Assembly: GCA_006503475.1 (NCBI GenBank)
Contig: RSEH01000054.1
Span: 119,412 to 183,411, forward strand
Origin: Stentor roeselii
Lineage: Eukaryota; Ciliophora; Heterotrichea; Heterotrichida; Stentoridae
Direction: 5' to 3'
Length of the DNA: 64,000 nucleotides
The notes below the pieces were generated by a model that was not told the origin of the DNA, ran no database searches, and was given only the letters and a program-made list of their open reading frames with translations. The translations under genes and the position numbers were made by a program. Of the stretch, positions 56,219 through 64,000 are shown piece after piece (the stretch's first letter is position 1; every line of letters starts with the position of its first letter).

Positions 56219-58207
56219 ATGTTCAGTGTGACGTCGGAAAGAAAAGTTTTCAAATGTGTTTGTCAAGAAAAATTGATTTATAGCTCAGAATTGAGAGAGC
56301 ATTTACTCAAACCCTTACATCATATAATCACTGTAATAAAGCCAAAGAAAACCCTAAACGAAATCACGGAACATCAAATTAAACAAAGAATAAACTTTAT
56401 AAAGTCATCAATCACTAAACTAGACCAATACAGTCAAAACCTTAACAAAAATATTCAAAACAATTCGCTTATACATTTCATAAAACTTTACAAGATTTAC
56501 TTAAATTCAGATTTAAACCCACTCTTTGATTGTACAAAACACTCACAACTTACAAAAATTATAAAAATTATCGATAATAGCCATACTATCTTAGAAGTAA
56601 CGAACTTCAAATACCTCAAGAACATTATTCATAAGAATTTCAATCTATTTTTAAAATCTCATATATCTCAAATAATGTCAATTTCAATAGAAGAAAATCT
56701 CAAAATGTTGATTGTCGGGGAGTTTGATGGAAGTGTTCGGATATTTAGTCTCGAAAGTTTGAATCAAATAGCATGTTTGCATTATCATGAATCTGTTGTG
56801 AATGTTATTCATAGTAAATCAGTTTTATGCTTATCAGGCTCATACGATTCAAAAATCTGCCTATTCAATCTGAAATCAAAAAAACTGAAAACATGCTTCA
56901 AAACTTGTAATGGTAAAATCATCTCTTTGATGATTTCAGCGGACTCTAAATTTTTTTTAAGTGGATCAGAAAAAGGATATATTGAAATTTGGAGCATAAT
57001 AAGTAATTGTCTGGCATTTAAAATGAATGCAAAATTTGGTGTTATGTTTGCTAGGTTCATTCAAAATGATAGTTTTATAATCTGTTGTACCATTGAAGGA
57101 AGTATTCAAAAGTTCAATCTTGAACAGAAGTATCATCCTATGATAAAAAAACAATATAAAGATGATTTGTATTGCAGCAGTCTTATTGAAGGAAATGATA
57201 TTTTACTAACTGGGCACAAAGATGGATTTATTCAAGTTTTAAAACAATTTCAACTCTTCAAAACTTTCAAAGCTCATTCACAAAAAATTAACACAATAGA
57301 CTACTGCTCAAAAACTGGAAAATTTGTTTCAGGATCAGATGATGAAACTGCAAAAGTGTGGAGTTTATCTTCGTTTTCACTTTTAGCAGTTCTTGATCAT
57401 TTCAAACAAATTATTTTATGTCTTAAACTACTAAACAATACAATAATTGCAAGTGGTAGAAGAAAAGATATTGAATATTTCGATCTTTCATCTCAAGAAG
57501 TCATAAAAACAACAAATCAGAGAAAATTTGATTCATTTGTTTTATCAATTTCAATAAAACTCAAGCTGATTGTTTATGGATTTGAAAGTATTTACTTACA
57601 CAGTCTTAGTTCGAACTCTGATATTTGTTGCAGGTCATTTGAGAGCAATGTTTGTTATTTAGTGTTTTCAAGCTCATTTATTACATGTGGAACTGCGAAA
57701 GGGTTTATTTATTGTGTTGATACGGTTTGTTTGGAAATAAAGAAAAAGTATTTTTTTGGAGTTTCCCCAGTTAGATTTGTTAGAACAACAAAAAATTGGG
57801 AAGTAATGGGTTATTCAAGTAATAATAAATCAATTGTAAGAGATTTAAGAAATTTAGAAATTTTATTGACTCACAATAGAAGAATTGAAGTTGGAAAGTT
57901 TAGAAGGAATCGTTTTGTTTTTCAAGATGAATTTGGGGATTTGTACATTTCAATTGAATTCAAGAATATGAGAAAAATCAGTAATTTGAGAAGTTTTCAA
58001 TTATTTTGGTGCAGATCAATTGATTATGTAATTTTAAAAGGCACGGATTCTGGCTTTAGTATATTTAATCTGAGAATTCTAGAAAATGAAATTAAATTAG
58101 AAAGGCTGAAAGGAATCAAATTCATGAATAAAAAAAGAGAGTTTAGTCTGACCAAACGAGATTTGATTTTATCATCGCTTAAATTTAGAACTGGCCGTCT
58201 TAACTAA
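56219..58207 (+). CDS. WD40-repeat protein with a partial zinc-finger-like N-terminus
   Basis: This is a 662-residue protein. The first 40 residues (FKCVCQEKLIYSSELREHLLKPLHH) look like a reduced B-box with two cysteines and a His pair. A helical segment follows (~45-150). From ~165 to ~600 there are about seven to nine degenerate WD40 repeats (VGEFDGSVRIFSL, SGSYDSKICLFNL, SGSEKGYIEIWSI, SGSDDETAKVWSL), enough for one propeller. The later repeats lose the WD residues. It resembles the B-box/coiled-coil/propeller relics in this window, so it belongs to a locally expanded family. A scaffold function is likely; the partner is unknown. Confidence 0.75.
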   Translation: MFSVTSERKVFKCVCQEKLIYSSELREHLLKPLHHIITVIKPKKTLNEITEHQIKQRINFIKSSITKLDQYSQNLNKNIQNNSLIHFIKLYKIYLNSDLNPLFDCTKHSQLTKIIKIIDNSHTILEVTNFKYLKNIIHKNFNLFLKSHISQIMSISIEENLKMLIVGEFDGSVRIFSLESLNQIACLHYHESVVNVIHSKSVLCLSGSYDSKICLFNLKSKKLKTCFKTCNGKIISLMISADSKFFLSGSEKGYIEIWSIISNCLAFKMNAKFGVMFARFIQNDSFIICCTIEGSIQKFNLEQKYHPMIKKQYKDDLYCSSLIEGNDILLTGHKDGFIQVLKQFQLFKTFKAHSQKINTIDYCSKTGKFVSGSDDETAKVWSLSSFSLLAVLDHFKQIILCLKLLNNTIIASGRRKDIEYFDLSSQEVIKTTNQRKFDSFVLSISIKLKLIVYGFESIYLHSLSSNSDICCRSFESNVCYLVFSSSFITCGTAKGFIYCVDTVCLEIKKKYFFGVSPVRFVRTTKNWEVMGYSSNNKSIVRDLRNLEILLTHNRRIEVGKFRRNRFVFQDEFGDLYISIEFKNMRKISNLRSFQLFWCRSIDYVILKGTDSGFSIFNLRILENEIKLERLKGIKFMNKKREFSLTKRDLILSSLKFRTGRLN

Positions 58208-59468
58208 CTCTTAATTAGTAGTAATAAAGTGTTTATTATAAATTTTATAAATAACTGTATTAATATTCAATTTTTAAAGAATTCTACTGCAATTTTCCTA
58301 AAATCAATGTCTATAAATCGAGAAATCTGGTTTACTCCAGTAATGAGAAAAAAGAAACTCAAAAGTCCTGAAGAGAATAATCTCACTAAAGCAGCTTGGT
58401 TGTAAATAAATATATAAACACTATTTAAGGTATTCAGAATATCAAACAAAATTATTAGAATGCTTTTAATTTTTAATAATCCTCTGCTCATATAAAATAA
58501 TAGAAAGTTTTGTTAGTAGATCCAAATTATCAAATTGAAATAATTCTATCATATTTATATTTTTAACTGAAAACTTATCACCATTACCAATATACATATA
58601 TTCAATCATTTATTATTACTGTACTAGATAAATTTGTCTAGGTGAGTACTAGGAATATTATATTGATCAAATTAGCAAAGAGTAATAATTTTGATAATTT
58701 AAACCGAAATACTGATTTTTTGTACCTCCGATAGTCCCGATGTTTTTTCTCTGATACATATTAGTATTAATACAAATTTAAGGTTTCAAGCAGGGAGAGG
58801 TGGTTTTTATCTATAGTTGATTTTAAAAACTTCCCTTCAACAGAGGTAACATAATGAACCATATTTCTATAAGGCTTCAAGTGAAAAATAATATATAATA
58901 CTTCCAAAAATATTGAGTTTGTGAAGGTCCTGGAACCTAATTTAGTTAAAAAATGTGAAATCGACAAAGTGCCCTTGTACTGAGTTATAAAAAAATATAA
59001 ACTTAAAGATTTTTAGATATGATATTTCATAACTGCAAACCAAGAATCTCTAATAATGTTAAATCTGAAAGTCTCGAGTGTTATGAGCGATTCTAATATC
59101 AGTTTTCTAGACAGACGCTAGATTGAAGTCAGATAGAAATATTTCTTCAGCCTTATAGCTACCAAGATTTGGCTTTAAACTTTAACACAACTTTTTCAAT
59201 TTGTTAATTCTAATCAAGTTTATATTTGGAATCAAATTAATTTTCTCCATAAATAAAGATTTCACAGGGCCTTTACCAATCTTTAGAGGTTTTCTTTTTG
59301 TATCCAAGGAAAGATTATATCTAAAAGATTTTATGCAAGATAATTTTCGAAAAACCAAAAATATATCTATCAATTTATCAAAAATATATTCTAAATCGGC
59401 AGCATTTGATTATTTAACGATAAATTAAACGACATATAAATAAAATTTACCTAATCTAAATTTTCTAA
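58208..59468. other. Gene-poor region with possible relics
   Basis: No intact large gene. On the minus strand 59182-59409 is open and protein-like (for example LIDIFLVFRKLSCIKSF, KIGKGPVKSLFMEKINL) without an upstream ATG; it may be a decayed fragment. A short membrane-like frame at 58267-58491 is listed separately. Confidence 0.35.
58267..58491 (-). CDS. Possible small two-segment membrane protein
   Basis: A 74-codon frame with ATG and TGA stop, containing two hydrophobic stretches (SILIILFDILNTLNSVYIFI and LLSFFFLITG). No homologue is recognised. In DNA this AT-rich, Phe/Ile/Leu-rich frames arise easily by chance, and the region around it looks like gene debris, so this may not be a gene. 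Confidence 0.2.
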   Translation of the reverse strand: MSRGLLKIKSILIILFDILNTLNSVYIFIYNQAALVRLFSSGLLSFFFLITGVNQISRFIDIDFRKIAVEFFKN

Positions 59469-62400
59469 TTATTCTAAATCACTTTGTTCAATATCTCTCA
59501 TTTCTTTATCTTTTTTCTTTTTTTCAATCCATTTTGCCACCTTTGAAATCACAAAAAGTTTCATGAGTATTAAAATAACTGAAATGATACAAAGCCTAAC
59601 AAGGATGGCAGTGATCGTATTAAAGATCCACATGTAACTAGTTCCTGTGGGCAAGTTAAGTGCAAAAAGTGAAATACTCCAACAAAAGTAAGCCATGACG
59701 ATACAATAGACAATTATAAGGACAAGGTTTACAATCTTATTCCTTTTTATAATGATCAAGTTTTCAGGTTTCGAAAGGTTAAAATTAAGAGGCTTGTCCT
59801 TGAATATCGCAGGAAGGACTTGAACTAAGACACTCATAATAGCTGAAGAATAAACCATCACCAAAAAATCCTGAAAAGTGTAATTTTTAATACTATCGAA
59901 AATCCCTGAACTTTTTTTGCTTTCACCTTTATAGAACAGTCCTATAAAAAACATTTTCCCAAGAAAAACTGTGAATATTAAGGTGCATCGAAGAGATCTG
60001 GTGTGCAAAGGGTCTCGTAAGTAAAACAAACTTAAGAATTCATGGCTTTCTAAGAAAGTAATTATTCTTGACTTTGTCTGTTCTGATTCTTGGTTTCCTT
60101 TAAGAGTATCCGAAGAAACTTCTTTATTAATTTCAATCTGAGATGGCGATTCTTCAGTGTATTTTGAATTTATTTTTGGTAGATGTTTTGAATTTAAGTC
60201 AAATTCATTCAAAGTGTTGAAATTGTCTTGTGGGTCTGATTTTTCGTGGTTTTTTACTGCAGAGAACTTCAAATCAATGAGCTCATGAAGTTCATTTAAG
60301 TCTTGCTTATCTTTTTTTACAGTCAAAATCATGAAAATGATATAAACTATGATTATTCCCAAAGAAAAGTAGAACCCAATGGCATTTGTAGCATTGATAT
60401 TTTTCAAAGATTCGACATTTACAGTCTGGTCAATATTTGAGTCAGGCACAAATTTCGAAAATTTTTCTCTAGAAGAGAAAAAAGTCAAGTGATTACATTG
60501 ACAAACAGCTGAATCCTCATTGGTCTTGACAAGTTTGCATCCTTTAGTACTCCACTTCTCTCTCTCATTATCCAAGTAAACACATGACAAGTTCTTCATC
60601 TGCTGCACTTTATCTACAGGAATCGTCAAAAATAAAAAAGAAGCCTTTAGGTTCACCTGCAACGGAGTGGCCTGAGTCTTCGAAAACAGACTAAGTCCAA
60701 GAATGGTTCCACTTGAGCTGTTGCCTGTATTCTCAACATTGACAAACCCAACAGAAACCCCGACATTTTCAGGCAAATTCTTTGAAAAGCCACTTGGAAG
60801 TGCGATGGACACAGATTCACTAGCTGAGCTTTTTAAAGTCATGCCGTTGATCGAGGTACTTTTAGAAGAAAAGACATCTACAGTGATTTGAGTAGAACTT
60901 AAAGTCTGCTGCTGCTCGTCGACAGTGCCGAGTAACGTGCCTTTGCTGACCTGGTCAATAACTGAGGTGATGGAAGTCATTAGTTTAGTTTGGTTTAATG
61001 CGCTTTCAGAAGTAACTTTGCCTGAGTTGGTCATAATCTTCAGAAAACCTGACCCTTGAGACGATGACAACGCGATTTCGGCTGAGTTGGACCTGGTGAG
61101 TAGAAAATTTGTTATTTCATTTATTGACGACGAGTTGTTCACACTGGAAAGTTTTGAGTTTGCTGTCAGAGAATCGAGCAGAGATATCATCTGGTCTGTT
61201 ACGTATGATGAAGGGTAGATCGATAGAGAGTAGATTGATAGGTAATATGTGCAGTTGTCAAATGCTGACTGAAGGGTTGCTTCGGAGGTTGAGTTCTGAT
61301 CGCTTGTGATTAACTCTCGGTTTAACACTCCGTTTATTAGGTTTCCTAGAAGAGAAGGATAGTCTTTTAAAAGACTTGTTGTCAGAGCTTTCGAAGTTTC
61401 TTCTAGGAAATCATTTGAGTTGAAGTCAGGGTTTATTGAAATTTTAAATTTTTCAGTTACCTCGATGAAATCGTCTAAACTGTCGAAAACCTGGCAAAGT
61501 GCTTCTAAAGACTCTCCTAGGTAAGAGAAAACAGTCTCAAACGAGTTTTTCTGTGACTTTTCACTGAGAAAACTCTTCTTTCCTTCAACGAGGTACCCGA
61601 AAGTAAAGGCCAGGGGGTAGTCTTCTTCTTCATCAAGCCAATCAACAGCCTGAAAGTTGAAAGTTGTTTGAATTTCAAGACCTTCACTGGGACTGACCGA
61701 AAAGTACCCGATTTTTGGCGGCTGATTCGCAGTAAACTCGTAAAAAAAATTATAAGTAAAGCTCTCATCTTTAACCAAAAATAACAGCTTATAAGCCCCT
61801 CCAGGAACTGTTAAAGACATGTCAATCACCACTGCTGAGTTACTTTCACCTGATTTTACAAGATTTTTATCGTTTTCTTTTAAAACCCATTCAGTTTCAA
61901 AGTAATCTCCTGATACAAGAGCTGTCAACGAAGCGTCTTTTGATATGACAAAGCGTTTCGGTTGGTTTCTTTGGAAAGTTTCAATGATCGAAACACTCGG
62001 AACTAATCGATCAACGAATTCACCTGAAAAGAAGGCCTGACTAGTTTTCACTACTTTTTCATTCAACCCTTTCAATGAAACAGTTGAAGAAACGTCCAGA
62101 ACAAATGCGTCGAAAAGTCTGGCTTTTACGATTTTTTTGCTGATGAAAAGAGAACTTTTATCAGAAGTGTAAGAAAAATTGCAAATGCCTAAACAACTCC
62201 ATAAAAATGTCAGCTCTCCGCTGTTAGGGTCATAACTTTCCGAGGCATCAACTAATAAATCTTTCAACGTAGAGATCATTCCTGAGACATTTTTTATAAT
62301 TATCACTGGATCTTCAGGCTCGATTGAAATTTGAAGAGTTTCATTCCCAAAGACCTGTGAAGTTTCCTCAAAGACAGTAACTTCAAATTTTATGATAGAT

Positions 62401-64000
62401 GGTGGAAACATGCCCTTAGGGATCAAAATCGAGTCTCCTGGCGTTTGTTGTTCCCAAAATCTATTCGTTTCATTTAAAAGGGATTCTCCTTCGGTCAGTT
62501 CCCAATTGAATGAGAAAATCGGGTTTTCGATGCAGGTGGAAATTTTCGTGATGAAGAACTGGCAAGTTTCACTCACTAGACATGAATATTTTATTGAAGA
62601 GTCAAAGATAGGGACAATTCCCACTGAGCCGATTAAATTGATGAGAAATCTTGCTGAATCATTCAAGCCGAACCTATTTTTCACTGAAAGAACGACGGTT
62701 AAGGTTCCTGTGGCTAGATCCGATGACTGAAAATTGAAGATACTCTTGTTTCCATAGTCATTCGAGTATTTTTCTATTTCAGGTATTCCAGAAAATTTCC
62801 ACTTGTACCTGAGCAGTTCCTTGAATGACCCAAACGACAAAGAGCCATCAAAAGTTAAGTTTTCACAAGAGTGAAAAACTGTCGAGGCCGCCTTGATGAC
62901 AGCTGTTGGCTTCGGAAGCGGGTAAGAGTAAAACAAATCAGATGTGAGGCTAACTTGAAGAAAACCGCACTCAGGGTCGATTCCTTTTAATTTTTCACTG
63001 ATGAAGCTGATGGATTCGTTAGTTATCGAGTATTTATCTCCAAGAGAGTAAAGGACTGACTTTTGATCTGACATTTTGCATTTCCAGCCTGAACCGAACT
63101 TCTCAAGGTCGCTTTTCGAGATGATTTCTCTGCAGTCGACTTTAAATATTGAAATATTGAAATTGATCCTGATTTCAGCGAAGTTTTTGGTGAAAAAAGC
63201 CTGGATGTCGCTGCTGCTCAACCAACGGGTGCACATCTGACATTCTTCGTTAGCGAGAAAATAGTTTTTATCGCACACACAGGAGTCTGCATCGGAGGAG
63301 TATATTGAATTTTTTTTACATTCACAAGGACGATTATTCAGAGTCAATGACACACAAGTGGTGCAGTCCTCTTCGATGTCATCGAAAGAGGAACACAGGA
63401 GGTCTGGGTGCGTTTTGCATGATTGGCTATGAGAGCAGCCGAAATGACAGGAAGGATTGCATTCGAAGCACTCCAAGTTCAATGAATACTCATTTGCCTT
63501 GCAGTTGATTGAGCTTGAGTCGAGATTTAAGGTATTGTGATCGATTGAATACGAGTAAAGGCTCAATCGGTGTATATATCCCGTCAAATAGGATAAAGAC
63601 GACTTTCCAACTGAGAAATCTGATGAAAGAGGCTGGTTATACACTCTGTTTTCGAAAGATGCCGAAATGCAAAGCTCTTTATTCAGGTACACGTATAGCT
63701 TCAGGTCAGGAGAACTGAAATTCAACGACCATGTCACAAAAAACCATTTTTCAGTTGATATATTGACAGATACTGACACGGTTTCAGAACCGTAAAAGTC
63801 TGATACTGAATACTCCAGCTTCAAAACTGTAGAGTTGTTAAGAATCTCACTCTTAAGCGAGAGGAATGACGAGGTATTGTCAGCGAGCTCCAGTATGGAC
63901 CCACAACAAGTGAGAAGGTTTAAGTAAATAGCAAAAGAGTGAGTGTTTGATAGATGAACAGATTGAGTGTTGAACAAACTTTCAATAGTTGCTTGAGAGT
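59469..64000 (-). CDS. REJ/GPS polycystin-1-like membrane protein, N-terminus off window
   Basis: The frame is open to the right edge with no start ATG in the window; about 1,510 residues are visible. The N-terminal part is LamG/concanavalin-like (KWFFVTWSLNFSSPDLKLYVY), then comes a Cys-rich furin/GFR-like region (CNPSCHFGCSHSQSC ... CVCDKNYFL). A long beta-rich section has PKD/REJ features (FTFLWSCLG-like strands, YDPNSGELTFLW). A GPS motif lies about 1,160 residues in (SAVCQCNHLTFFS), the autoproteolysis site of GAIN domains, although the usual HL-T/S cleavage triad is only HLT here. At least five membrane segments follow, with a charged cytoplasmic loop. It is polycystin-1/REJ-like and could be a surface receptor or channel partner. 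The C-terminus is short and basic/acidic (KWIEKKKKDKEMRD). Confidence 0.8.
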   Translation of the reverse strand, partial: SQATIESLFNTQSVHLSNTHSFAIYLNLLTCCGSILELADNTSSFLSLKSEILNNSTVLKLEYSVSDFYGSETVSVSVNISTEKWFFVTWSLNFSSPDLKLYVYLNKELCISASFENRVYNQPLSSDFSVGKSSLSYLTGYIHRLSLYSYSIDHNTLNLDSSSINCKANEYSLNLECFECNPSCHFGCSHSQSCKTHPDLLCSSFDDIEEDCTTCVSLTLNNRPCECKKNSIYSSDADSCVCDKNYFLANEECQMCTRWLSSSDIQAFFTKNFAEIRINFNISIFKVDCREIISKSDLEKFGSGWKCKMSDQKSVLYSLGDKYSITNESISFISEKLKGIDPECGFLQVSLTSDLFYSYPLPKPTAVIKAASTVFHSCENLTFDGSLSFGSFKELLRYKWKFSGIPEIEKYSNDYGNKSIFNFQSSDLATGTLTVVLSVKNRFGLNDSARFLINLIGSVGIVPIFDSSIKYSCLVSETCQFFITKISTCIENPIFSFNWELTEGESLLNETNRFWEQQTPGDSILIPKGMFPPSIIKFEVTVFEETSQVFGNETLQISIEPEDPVIIIKNVSGMISTLKDLLVDASESYDPNSGELTFLWSCLGICNFSYTSDKSSLFISKKIVKARLFDAFVLDVSSTVSLKGLNEKVVKTSQAFFSGEFVDRLVPSVSIIETFQRNQPKRFVISKDASLTALVSGDYFETEWVLKENDKNLVKSGESNSAVVIDMSLTVPGGAYKLLFLVKDESFTYNFFYEFTANQPPKIGYFSVSPSEGLEIQTTFNFQAVDWLDEEEDYPLAFTFGYLVEGKKSFLSEKSQKNSFETVFSYLGESLEALCQVFDSLDDFIEVTEKFKISINPDFNSNDFLEETSKALTTSLLKDYPSLLGNLINGVLNRELITSDQNSTSEATLQSAFDNCTYYLSIYSLSIYPSSYVTDQMISLLDSLTANSKLSSVNNSSSINEITNFLLTRSNSAEIALSSSQGSGFLKIMTNSGKVTSESALNQTKLMTSITSVIDQVSKGTLLGTVDEQQQTLSSTQITVDVFSSKSTSINGMTLKSSASESVSIALPSGFSKNLPENVGVSVGFVNVENTGNSSSGTILGLSLFSKTQATPLQVNLKASFLFLTIPVDKVQQMKNLSCVYLDNEREKWSTKGCKLVKTNEDSAVCQCNHLTFFSSREKFSKFVPDSNIDQTVNVESLKNINATNAIGFYFSLGIIIVYIIFMILTVKKDKQDLNELHELIDLKFSAVKNHEKSDPQDNFNTLNEFDLNSKHLPKINSKYTEESPSQIEINKEVSSDTLKGNQESEQTKSRIITFLESHEFLSLFYLRDPLHTRSLRCTLIFTVFLGKMFFIGLFYKGESKKSSGIFDSIKNYTFQDFLVMVYSSAIMSVLVQVLPAIFKDKPLNFNLSKPENLIIIKRNKIVNLVLIIVYCIVMAYFCWSISLFALNLPTGTSYMWIFNTITAILVRLCIISVILILMKLFVISKVAKWIEKKKKDKEMRDIEQSDLE

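Noticed and set aside
1-64000. Genome-wide TGA=Trp code (Blepharisma-like)
   Set aside because: All long frames use TGG for Trp and contain no internal TGA over many thousands of codons.
1-64000. CRISPR arrays, insertion sequences or prophage
   Set aside because: No spaced identical repeats, transposase or phage genes were seen; gene content is eukaryotic throughout.

Overview
The window reads as macronuclear DNA of a heterotrich ciliate, most likely Stentor or a close relative. The evidence is: an AT-rich sequence packed with mostly intron-free genes; very short gaps between genes; the standard genetic code in all long reading frames (Trp is always TGG, and there is no internal TGA in one frame of 3,090 codons); and perfect 15-nt GT-AG introns at 18311-18325 (SPT16) and 23389-23403 (dual-specificity phosphatase), both with A at position 10. 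Spliceosomal introns of 15-16 nt are the hallmark of Stentor/Blepharisma, and the lack of TGA-as-Trp favours Stentor. Species is inference.

Layout. 0-7.2 kb: a compact block with a gene running off the left edge, a RAP-domain protein, a four-module RING-like protein, a coiled-coil/IQ protein, a B-box/LRR protein and uroporphyrinogen-III synthase. 7.2-18 kb: a looser region with an MLH3-type mismatch repair gene, two small unknown proteins, a C2H2 zinc-finger protein and at least three decayed coding relics, one of which (7814-8479) is open for 222 codons except for seven TGA codons. 18-30.4 kb: dense housekeeping genes: FACT subunit SPT16, a CUE-domain protein, a cyclic-nucleotide-binding protein, a dual-specificity phosphatase, UBL5/Hub1, calcineurin A, and a large fusion of many WD40 repeats to a TRP/polycystin-like cation channel. 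30.7-48.6 kb: minus-strand genes for a small CaaX-ending protein, a TPR protein, a protein kinase joined to a C-terminal RING/IBR-like zinc region, and a 3,090-residue DUF3638/DUF3645-type putative ATPase motor. 48.6-59.4 kb: an AT-rich, gene-poor accessory island with a STAND/NLR-like NTPase with TPRs, a small WD-type gene whose middle is a run of 14 consecutive tiny GT-AG modules, another WD40 protein, and relics. 59.5-64 kb: a REJ/GPS polycystin-1-like membrane protein running off the right edge.

The most unusual signal is at 55039-55284: 246 nt made entirely of fourteen GT...AG units of 14-16 nt separated by exactly 3 nt (eleven times) or 0 nt (twice). Removing them joins two coding segments in frame and leaves eleven single-codon micro-exons that are also open. 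Other notable points are intergenic distances down to 0, 5 and 26 nt, and a strong strand asymmetry of gene flanks (the 5' flank of the sense strand nearly G-free, the 3' flank nearly C-free) that marks gene polarity.

Functionally the housekeeping genes are unrelated to each other (haem synthesis, mismatch repair, chromatin, Ca2+ signalling, splicing-linked ubiquitin-like protein). The signalling and membrane genes (cNMP-binding, calcineurin, WD40-channel, REJ/GPS, kinase-RING) fit a large excitable ciliate cell.
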